Under the pieces are notes generated by a model. The model was not told the origin of the DNA. It searched no databases and worked only from the letters and a program-made list of their open reading frames with translations. This document shows, in pieces, positions 34,201-39,666 of a DNA stretch of 64,000 nucleotides (the stretch's first letter is position 1; each line of letters starts with the position of its first letter). The position numbers and the translations under genes are program-made. The stretch comes from Mycobacterium gordonae (lineage in GTDB: Bacteria; Actinomycetota; Actinomycetes; Mycobacteriales; Mycobacteriaceae). Location of the stretch: assembly GCF_002101675.1 (NCBI RefSeq), contig NZ_LQOY01000242.1, positions 42,794 to 106,793 on the forward strand, in the 5' to 3' direction.

Positions 34201-34784
34201 CCCGGCGCGAACAGCCCACCGGCGCCACCGGCGCCGCCAGCTCCGGCGGTACCTGTGGCGGCGGCACCGCCGGCGCCGCCGGCCCCGCCGAGGCCGAGCA
34301 GCCCGGCAACCCCGCCGTTCCCACCGCTCTGCCCGGCGGCACCGGATCCACCCGCGCCCCCGTTGCCGATCAAAAAGCCCCCTGCGCCGCCGTTGGCGCC
34401 AGTGCCCGGCGCCCCGTCGGCGCCGTTTCCGATCAGCGGGCGCCCCAGCAGCGCGAGGGTAGGCGCGTTGACGACGTTGAGCGTTTGTTGCACTAACGCT
34501 GTGCCCACCGCTTCGGCGCTGGAATACGAAACCGCGCTGGACTGTAAAGAACGCACAATTTGCTCATGAAAAGTCGCGGCTTCGGCGGCCAGATTCTGGT
34601 AGTTGGCGGCATGCTCGCCGAACAATGCCGCAATGCGCGTCGAGACCTCGTCCGCGGCGGCCGACAGCAGCTCGGTGGTGGGCAGCGCTGCAGCGAGATT
34701 CGCTGCCGTGATTGCGGATCCGATGCTCCCGATGTCCGATGCCGCTGTTGAAAGTGTGTTTGTTGCTGCAATCACATACGACAT
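28230..34784 (-). CDS. PE_PGRS family protein 1 (2184 aa)
   Basis: The start at 34784 gives MSYVIAATNTLSTAASDIGS, the usual N-terminus of a PE domain (residues 1-95), with HAANYQNLAAEAATFHEQIV as the second helix. A GRPLIGNGADG linker with LIGNGGAGG follows. About 2000 residues of GGAGG/GGNGG-type PGRS repeats come next, interrupted by short non-repetitive islands (for example VGLSGTNGANASNSG near the C-terminal third). There is no separate C-terminal domain; the protein ends GAAGSKG. PE_PGRS proteins are type VII-exported surface proteins; the family role is host interaction and is not specific here. The gene is flanked head-on by PPE gene 1 and divergently by PPE gene 2. The long opposite-strand proline-rich frames are shadows of the repeat. 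Confidence 0.95.
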   Translation of the reverse strand: MSYVIAATNTLSTAASDIGSIGSAITAANLAAALPTTELLSAAADEVSTRIAALFGEHAANYQNLAAEAATFHEQIVRSLQSSAVSYSSAEAVGTALVQQTLNVVNAPTLALLGRPLIGNGADGAPGTGANGGAGGFLIGNGGAGGSGAAGQSGGNGGVAGLLGLGGAGGAGGAAATGTAGAGGAGGAGGLFAPGGAGGAGGASVSGVGGAGGAGGVAGLFGTGGAGGAGGLSTSGTGGAGGAGGSGGLLFGNGGAGGAGGVGGVQSGAGGAGGDAGWITGGGGAGGLGGSGLHGTNGNDGIGGGQDGTSGTAGGAAGNGGAGGRGGLLFGTGGDGGAGGVGGAGGTGGHGALGDPGLTGGAGGNGGAGGAGGSGGAPGAGGALFSPAGQGGAGGTGGDGGVAGSGGVGGKGAVVGGVAGQGGAGGKGGTPGTGGAGGLGGGAGANAGSNGASGITPGGGNGGAGGGGANATTPNGNGGDGGRGGDAGAAGGAGGAGGRGGDAGAYGNGGKGGDGGNGMAGATASSPGANGNAGGAGGAGGDGGNGGTTSGNGGAGGSGGAGAGGSAGAAAAPGLAGGTGGSGGKGGAGGAGGAALGTGAGGAGGNGGAGGVAGDGGAGGQGVVVAGVAGAGGDGGNGGDAGAGGTAGTGGSGTTSGANGKAGATPNIGGNGGAGGAGANATTAGGAGGNGGKGGAGGSVGNGGSGGAGGNGLAGAQVVNPGDTGNAGGDGGAGGAGGAGGSISGNGGVGGAGGNGAAGSAGVAGKAGGAGLTGGDGGSGGAGGKGGAGGIGGTALGKGASGIGGAGGNGGQGGTPGDGGAGGNGVVVGGVAGAGGDGGNGGNPGAGGLAGVGGAGGTGALPGANGTAGSTPAGGGNGGIGGTGASATTAGGAGGAGGKGGNGGSVGNGGQGGAGGNGFVGAQGNNASNPGQDGTAGGSGGIGGAGGAGGNGGNIAGFGGSGGAGGKGGLGGFGGNGANGEDGGLGLNGGAGGNGGAGGTGGAGGAGGTAGIGASGSGTDGAGGAGGNGGFGGSAGTGGTGGTGTFTGGGTGTGGDGGHGGTVGAGGGGGQGGKDGGTGGGFGKNGLVGAQGTGGNGGMGGTGAAANTVGGAGGAGGNGGDAGPVGNGGTGGTGGAGAVGTKGADATTTADNGGTGGVGGKGGIGGKGGAGGTISGTGGNGGAGGVGGIGGAGGAGANGADGALGKAGGAGSNGGQGGIGGDGGTGGAPGVGATGTGNGGAGGAAGNGGFGGSAGNGGTGGTGTFDSGGSGTGGTGGQGGTPGAGGAGGTGGTGSTPGANGKSGGIGVGGNGGSGGTGAAATTAGGTGGTGGDGGDAGPVGNGGAGGTGGAGAFGAKGLDATIAGNDGGIGGGGGNGGAGGKGGAGGAISGIGGNGGLGGSGGIGGVGGAGANGADGGLGIAGGAGGNGGQGGSGGNGGAGGAPGAGATGTGTGGAGGAAGNGGFGGSAGTGGAGGIGTFDNGGSGTGGKGGQGGTPGTGGTGGTGGTGTTPGANGKSGGMGVGGNGGNGGAGAAATTAGGNGGTGGDGGDAGPVGSGGNGGTGGAGAAGSKGGDATLPGQNGGQGGDAGNGGTGGKGGSGGAISGSGGKGGNGGVGGTGGAGGTSGASAIGGGGGTGGTGGQAGAAGIALAPGGKSGAVGITGNGGNGGNGGAGGTGVAGSLNGGTGGTGGTGGKAGAPAILGNPVGVSGNGGLGGNGGLGGAGASGSTAGAAGAPGGRGGDGGVGGAGGAPAVVGGTGGGNGGNGGNAGTGGSGGSGASGAANAGTGGKGGAGGSGGNGGGGGAAGGVGASAGSQGNAGGGGNGGAGGAGGLGAAGVNPGPANPQSGTAASGTQPGDVLNGQGNVGLSGTNGANASNSGETGGTGGKGGGNVLTAGFGNATGGTGGNGGNGGPNGGNGGTGGMGGTGSQVSIGNYAAGGTGGTGGTGGFGGNGGNGGTGGDALGGVVIPVSNTYPGNGGTGGMGGFGGGKGGNGGMAGLSFFGANTGTASYGATGGNGGTGGQGVGGGTGGLGGAGGAGGNAGFGAGNAVGGAGGMGGGGGAGGTGAVGGGGGDGGTGNTIAVGGNGGNGGNGGTGGTGGTGGGGGAGGAGGLGANGSAVLSGAGGDGGAGGAGGFGGGGGIAGKGGQAYNSLAWPFGTNGIDGNAGANGATGAAGAAGSKG

Positions 34785-34840
34785 GGCGCCAGATCCCACT
34801 TCCCGCAAGTAGCCCGATGCGCGGATCTTATTACGCGCGT

Positions 34841-34914
34841 GCGCGATTGATCCAAATTCGGCAGTTCGTTATCTAAACGTTATTGAGTTCATCGGCAATG
34901 TCGATGGTCTTTAC
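34841..34914 (-). promoter_or_regulatory. Conserved PE/PPE upstream block, copy 2 (PE_PGRS gene 1)
   Basis: On the minus strand GTAAAG (34914-34909), GATAACG (34873-34867) and GATCAATCGCGC (34852-34841) repeat the arrangement found before both PPE genes, with spacings of 41 and 21 bp instead of 42 and 22. ATAACG occurs twice 11 bp apart (34883-34878 and 34872-34867). The block ends about 56 bp from the PE_PGRS ATG, closer than in the PPE genes. Confidence 0.6.
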
Positions 34915-35430
34915 ATGAATACATTGAACGCACAAATTCTCGCGATTTGTTCGCCTCTTGGGCAGCGGGTGTGCAACCCGGTGCGCCGACGTCGGATGTC
35001 GTTCCGGCACCGGCCGTTCGGAGATCCGGGGTGCGGCCGGGTGCGCCCCTGGTACGCCTCACTCGCTTCGTGCGTGCTGCCCTTAGGGCCCGCCGGCGGC
35101 CGCTGTCACCCTCGACCGCGAGATGGCGGACGAGGTTTCCGGTTTTTGGCCATCACCGCGGCTAGATCGCTGTAGGCTCCGGGTTCGGGGGAGGTGGTCG
35201 CGGTAGCGCTCGCTGTCGCGCTGGTCGCCGATTCTCGAGTGGCAGGTACCGGGTAAAAGCCATATTGACGACTCACCCGTCGTATCGATGTGCTTTTCCG
35301 GTACGCCGCGGTGCCATTCTTGGGGCCGAAGTCGGGGTTGTCTGATCTCGATGAGTTCCGTTGGTGCCCTGTGGTTCTGGCGCTGTCCTGATTGACTTTG
35401 CGCTGCCGGCCGGCCGCTCAACTCGCTGTT
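34915..35430. other. Intergenic region between divergent PE_PGRS gene 1 and PPE gene 2
   Basis: I see no gene with codon bias or a ribosome site in this stretch. The conserved regulatory blocks lie at its two ends, each pointing outward to its own gene. Between them I found no insertion-sequence remnant or RNA-like fold I could support. Confidence 0.55.
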
Positions 35431-35508
35431 GTAAAGCAAATTTACATGGGCATGGCGGCATAATAACGAAAAGATAACGTTTTGGCCTCGAATAGATAAA
35501 TCGCTCGG
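35431..35508 (+). promoter_or_regulatory. Conserved PE/PPE upstream block, copy 3
   Basis: GTAAAG (35431), GATAACG (35473-35479) and GATAAATCGCTCGG (35495-35508) match copy 1 with no gaps, and the block ends 138 bp before the PPE ATG compared with 137 bp in copy 1. ATAACG at 35463-35468 and 35474-35479 forms an 11-bp-spaced direct repeat, one helix turn, as in sites for response regulators. Confidence 0.65.
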
Positions 35509-35646
35509 CAGGTCCGGGTCGCCGGGGGCTAGCTTGTCGGCTACGAGATGCGTTTAGCGGCAACCGCGGGTTCGGGCCCTGGTCGGTTGTGTCGCCCGTC
35601 ATTGGCGTGATGCCAACAACAGCGATGCCACCTGAGAGGTCGGACC

Positions 35647-38600
35647 ATGAGTTTTTTTGTGCTGCCACCAGAGATCAACTCCGCGTTGATATTCTCCGGC
35701 GCGGGATCGGAGCCGATGCTGGCGGCTGCGGCCGCCTGGGAGGGCTTGGCTGATGAATTAGCATCAGCCGCAGCATCTTTCGAGACAGTCACGTCCGGCT
35801 TGGTCAACGGCTCGTGGCAGGGTGCGGCGGCGAGTGCGATGGCGGCCGCGGCCGCGCCGTACGCGGGATGGCTGAGTGCGGCGGCGTCGCAGGCCGGACA
35901 GTCAGCGGCACACGCCAGCAACATGGCGGCTGAGTTCGAAGCCGTTCGGGTGGCCATGGTGCATCCCGAGTTGGTGGCCGCCAACCGCAGCAATTTCGTG
36001 TCGCTTGTGTTGTCAAACATTTTCGGGCAGAACGCCCCGGCAATCGCCAGTGCCGAAGCGCTCTACGAGGAAATGTGGGCGCTGGATGTGTCGGCGATGT
36101 CGGCATATCACGCCGGCGCCTCGGCGGTGGCAGCCGCGCTACAGCCATTCGCCCAGCCATTGCAGAGCCTGGCCGGTGTGCTCGCAAGCGGTGTCCCCGC
36201 CGCTGCCGCGAGCCCGGGTGTCACGCTGGACAGCTTCCTCACCGCAAACCTGGGACTTGCCAACATCGGCACCGCAAACCTCGGCAACGGGAATTCCGGC
36301 CAGAACAATGTCGGCGGTGGCAACCTCGGAAACTTCAATTTCGGCTGGGGCAACGCCGGCGGCTCGAACCTCGGCTTCGCGAACCTCGGCAACGGCAACT
36401 TCGGCCTGGGCAATCTCGGCAACAGCAATATCGGCTTCGGCAATCTCGGCATCGGCAACTTTGGGTTCGGCAACAGCGGCACCGGCAACATCGGCATCGG
36501 CTTGACCGGCACCGGCCAAATCGGTGTAGGCGGCCTCAATTCTGGTACCGGCAACATCGGCCTGTTCAATTCGGGCAACGGCAACATCGGCTTCTTCAAC
36601 TCGGGCAACGGCAACTTCGGCATCGGCAACGCCGGTAACTTCAACACCGGTCTATGGAGCCCAGGCTCAGCCAACACCGGCTTCCTCAACGCCGGTTCGT
36701 TCAACAGCGGAATCTTCAACGTCGGCGATGCGAACACCGGCAATGTCAACATCGGCAGCTTCAACATGGGCGGCTTCAACCCGGGCGCCTCCAACACCGG
36801 CTCGTTCAACACCGGATTCGCCAACACCGGATTCCTCAACCCGGGCAACATCAACACCGGCATCCTGAACTTCGGTGACATGAACAACGGCCTGTTCAAT
36901 ACAGGCCAGGCGAACAACGGCGTGTTCTACCGCGGGGTCGGCCAAGGCAGTCTGCACATTGCGATCACCACACCCGATCTGACGCTGCCGCCCTTGGAAA
37001 TCCCCGGCATCTCGATTCCCGCCTTCAATCTGCCCACGGCGAACCTTCCAGGCGTGACCATCCCCTCCTTCTCGATTCCGGCGGGGACGGCGTTGGGGGC
37101 GTTTGATCTGCCGACGCTGAGTATTCCGTCCCTGAATGTGCCGTCGTTCTCGATTCCGGCGGGGACGGCGTTGGGGGCGTTCAACCTAGGGACGCTGAGC
37201 ATTCCGTCGGTCACGGTGCCGTCGTTCTCGATTCCGGCGGGCACGGCGCTGGGGGCGTTCAACCTGCCGACGCTGAGTGTCCCGGGAATCGACGTTCCTT
37301 CGTTCTCCATTCCGGCTGGGACCGCGTTGGGTGCTTTCAACCTGCCCCGCCTGAGCATCCCGTCCGTCACCGTCCCGTCGTTCTCGATTCCCGCGGGGAC
37401 GGCGTTGGGCGCCTTTGATCTGCCGACGTTGAGTGTTCCGTCGTTGAATGTGCCGTCGTTCTCGATTCCCGCGGGGACGGCGTTGGGCGCCTTTGATCTG
37501 CCGACGTTGAGTGTTCCGTCGTTGAATGTGCCGTCGTTCTCGATTCCGGCGGGCACGGCGCTGGGTGCGTTCAACTTGCCTAGCTTGAGCATTCCGTCGG
37601 TGACCGTCCCGTCTTTCTCGATTCCGGCGGGGACCGCGCTGGGTGCATTCGACCTGCCGGCGCTCAGTGTTCCGTCGTTGACGGTGCCGTCGCTCTCGAT
37701 CCCCGCAGGCACCGCGCTGGGTGCATTCAACCTGCCCAGCCTGAGCATTCCGTCGGTTACCGTGCCGTCCTTCTCGATCCCTGCCGGGACGGCGTTGGGT
37801 GCCTTCTCGCTGCCCGCCCTGACAATCCCGTCGCTCGCGATCCCGTCCATCGCGATACCGGCGGGCACCCAGATCGGTGGATTTGACCTGCCGAGAATTG
37901 AGACTCCGCCCCTCACGATCGGCGGCATAAATACCGGTACGTTCTACACGCCTGGCATTTCTACGGTCTCCGACACCGGTGTCATCACCTTGCCTAGTTT
38001 CAGTCTGGGCGGTCTGCGGGTTGACAACTTAGTCTTGTTCCTGCCCAACAACTTCGCCGCGCTGCAAACCGGCATCGGTGGGGTGTATCCGCAGATCGGG
38101 GGCACCCGCATCATCGCCTGGCTACCGCCCATACCTCCGATTTACGACAGCACCCCCGCCTATCTCAGTACCGGTGAGATCCGTATCGGCGGCGGTGAGA
38201 TTCGAGGCTTCGGATTTTCGCTTCCGCGGTTGGCGGTGGACGGCTTCACCCTGCCCGAATTGAGGGTCCCCGGCATCACCATAGACCCGATCCATGTCAA
38301 CGGATTTTCGCTACCGAACATCACCACCCCAGCCTTCAGCACTCCGACCCTGAACATCGGCCCGATCGGTGCAGGGGCTTTCAGCCTGCCGAACATCACG
38401 ACGCCGGCGTTCACTACTCCGCCTTTGACGATCAATCCAATTGCTGTGAGCGATTTCTCGTTGCCGGACCTCACCACCCCGGCGTTCACCACACCACCGC
38501 TGAACATCGGGCGGATCGGCTTGAGTGGCTTCGCGTTGCCCGACATCACCACCCCGACGTTCACCACTCCGCCGTTGGAGATCGGCCGGATTGGGTTGGG

Positions 38601-39591
38601 CGCGTTCAGTTTGCCGGATATCACGACGCCGGCGTTCTCGACGCCGCCGTTGGAGATCGGCCGGATTGGGTTGGGTGGGTTCACGTTGCCGGATATCACG
38701 ACGCCGGCGTTCTCCACGCCGCCGTTGGAGATCGGCCGTATCGGACTCGGTGGGTTCACGTTGCCGGATATCACGACGCCGGCATTCTCGACGCCGCCGT
38801 TGAACATCGGCCGTATCGGACTCGGTGGCTTCACGTTGCCCGACATCACGACGCCGACGTTCACCACTCCGCCGTTGGAGATCGGTCGGATTGGGTTGGG
38901 CGCGTTCACGTTGCCGGATATCACGACGCCGGCGTTCTCGACGCCGCCGTTGGAGATCGGTCGGATTGGGTTGGGCGGATTCACGTTGCCGGATATCACG
39001 ACACCGGCGTTCTCGACGCCGCCGTTGGAGATCGGTCGGATCGGGTTGGGCGCGTTCACGTTGCCGGATATCACGACGCCGGCGTTTACGACGCCGCCGC
39101 TGAACATCGGCCGCATCGGCCTGGGTTCCTTCACCCTGCCGGACCTCACCACGGTGCAGTTCTCGACGCCGCCCATCACCGTCCCGCCGATCGGACTGTC
39201 GGCATTCAACACTCCCCCGCTTGTCATCCCGAGCATTCATCTGCCGAGCACACTGATCACCGAGTTCGACATTCCCCCGGCGCCGGGATACTTCAACTCG
39301 AGCATCGGGCCGTCGTCGGGCTTCTTCAACTCCGGCGCCGGTGGCAACTCCGGCTTCGGCAACAACGGTGCCGGCCTGTCCGGTTGGTACAACTCGAACG
39401 GTCCGGGCCTGACCGGTGGCTCGGGCTTCCAGAACTACGGCGGCCTGGTTTCGGCCTTGAGCAACCTGGGCAGTGGCGTCTCGGGCTTCGCGAACACCGG
39501 CGTCCTGGACCTTGCCGTGCGCAGCTTCGTCTCAGGTTTTGCGAACGTCGGCAACAACCTGTCGGGATTGTTCTTCCGCGGGACGACCTAG
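35647..39591 (+). CDS. PPE-MPTR family protein with two tandem arrays (1314 aa)
   Basis: The start MSFFVLPPEINSALIFSGAG opens a PPE domain of about 180 residues (WQG turn in GSWQGAAA; YEEMWALDVSAMSAYHAG), very like PPE gene 1. MPTR repeats (NxGxGNxG, then FNxG/NTGF units) fill about residues 200-430. Residues 477-762 are 26-residue units SIPAGTALGAFxLPxLSxPS. A non-repetitive insert with two tyrosine-rich loops follows (763-888), then 25-residue units LPDITTPAFSTPPLEIGRIG-LGGF (889-1188), and a C-terminal SGFFNSGAGG module ending FFRGTT. A GAGAGG ribosome site is shared with PPE gene 1. It lies divergent to PE_PGRS gene 1 and ends at a hairpin before convergent icl2. Confidence 0.93.
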   Translation: MSFFVLPPEINSALIFSGAGSEPMLAAAAAWEGLADELASAAASFETVTSGLVNGSWQGAAASAMAAAAAPYAGWLSAAASQAGQSAAHASNMAAEFEAVRVAMVHPELVAANRSNFVSLVLSNIFGQNAPAIASAEALYEEMWALDVSAMSAYHAGASAVAAALQPFAQPLQSLAGVLASGVPAAAASPGVTLDSFLTANLGLANIGTANLGNGNSGQNNVGGGNLGNFNFGWGNAGGSNLGFANLGNGNFGLGNLGNSNIGFGNLGIGNFGFGNSGTGNIGIGLTGTGQIGVGGLNSGTGNIGLFNSGNGNIGFFNSGNGNFGIGNAGNFNTGLWSPGSANTGFLNAGSFNSGIFNVGDANTGNVNIGSFNMGGFNPGASNTGSFNTGFANTGFLNPGNINTGILNFGDMNNGLFNTGQANNGVFYRGVGQGSLHIAITTPDLTLPPLEIPGISIPAFNLPTANLPGVTIPSFSIPAGTALGAFDLPTLSIPSLNVPSFSIPAGTALGAFNLGTLSIPSVTVPSFSIPAGTALGAFNLPTLSVPGIDVPSFSIPAGTALGAFNLPRLSIPSVTVPSFSIPAGTALGAFDLPTLSVPSLNVPSFSIPAGTALGAFDLPTLSVPSLNVPSFSIPAGTALGAFNLPSLSIPSVTVPSFSIPAGTALGAFDLPALSVPSLTVPSLSIPAGTALGAFNLPSLSIPSVTVPSFSIPAGTALGAFSLPALTIPSLAIPSIAIPAGTQIGGFDLPRIETPPLTIGGINTGTFYTPGISTVSDTGVITLPSFSLGGLRVDNLVLFLPNNFAALQTGIGGVYPQIGGTRIIAWLPPIPPIYDSTPAYLSTGEIRIGGGEIRGFGFSLPRLAVDGFTLPELRVPGITIDPIHVNGFSLPNITTPAFSTPTLNIGPIGAGAFSLPNITTPAFTTPPLTINPIAVSDFSLPDLTTPAFTTPPLNIGRIGLSGFALPDITTPTFTTPPLEIGRIGLGAFSLPDITTPAFSTPPLEIGRIGLGGFTLPDITTPAFSTPPLEIGRIGLGGFTLPDITTPAFSTPPLNIGRIGLGGFTLPDITTPTFTTPPLEIGRIGLGAFTLPDITTPAFSTPPLEIGRIGLGGFTLPDITTPAFSTPPLEIGRIGLGAFTLPDITTPAFTTPPLNIGRIGLGSFTLPDLTTVQFSTPPITVPPIGLSAFNTPPLVIPSIHLPSTLITEFDIPPAPGYFNSSIGPSSGFFNSGAGGNSGFGNNGAGLSGWYNSNGPGLTGGSGFQNYGGLVSALSNLGSGVSGFANTGVLDLAVRSFVSGFANVGNNLSGLFFRGTT
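37075..37932 (+). repeat. 78-bp tandem repeat array (11 units) in PPE gene 2
   Basis: Units begin at 37075 and recur every 78 bp, each encoding IPAGTALGAF plus 16 variable residues. Two neighbouring 78-bp copies (37381-37458 and 37459-37536) are identical base for base. The last unit (37855) is degenerate (IPAGTQIGGF). Identical copies indicate very recent duplication or gene conversion. Confidence 0.9.
38311..39210 (+). repeat. 75-bp tandem repeat array (12 units) in PPE gene 2
   Basis: Units begin at 38311 and recur every 75 bp to 39210, each encoding LPDITTPAF-TPPLEIGRIG and five to six further residues. The first three and last one diverge, while the inner eight are nearly identical, the usual pattern of an array expanding from its centre. 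Confidence 0.9.
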
Positions 39592-39602
39592 CCCCGCACC
39601 CG

Positions 39603-39643
39603 ACGCAATTCGCGCCCGTCCGCTGGACAGGCGCGAATTGCGT
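39603..39643. terminator. Bidirectional terminator between PPE gene 2 and icl2
   Basis: ACGCAATTCGCGCC (39603-39616) pairs perfectly with GGCGCGAATTGCGT (39630-39643). The loop holds a second small pairing (GTCC with GGAC). No U-run follows. It lies between convergent stops only 75 bp apart. Confidence 0.8.
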
Positions 39644-39666
39644 TGTTGGGGCCGAGATTCGGCGGG

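Noticed and set aside
28345..34569. Long opposite-strand proline/alanine-rich frames in the PE_PGRS gene
   Set aside because: They are the reverse complement of GGX codons, giving PPAPPxPP. No ribosome site or start context occurs, and the PE domain fixes the real strand.
34915..35175. Possible gene between PE_PGRS 1 and PPE gene 2
   Set aside because: Low-quality frame with overlapping alternatives in other frames and a composition unlike neighbouring genes.
37075..39210. CRISPR-like periodicity
   Set aside because: The period is 78 and 75 bp, in frame, with no unique spacers; it is protein-coding repetition.
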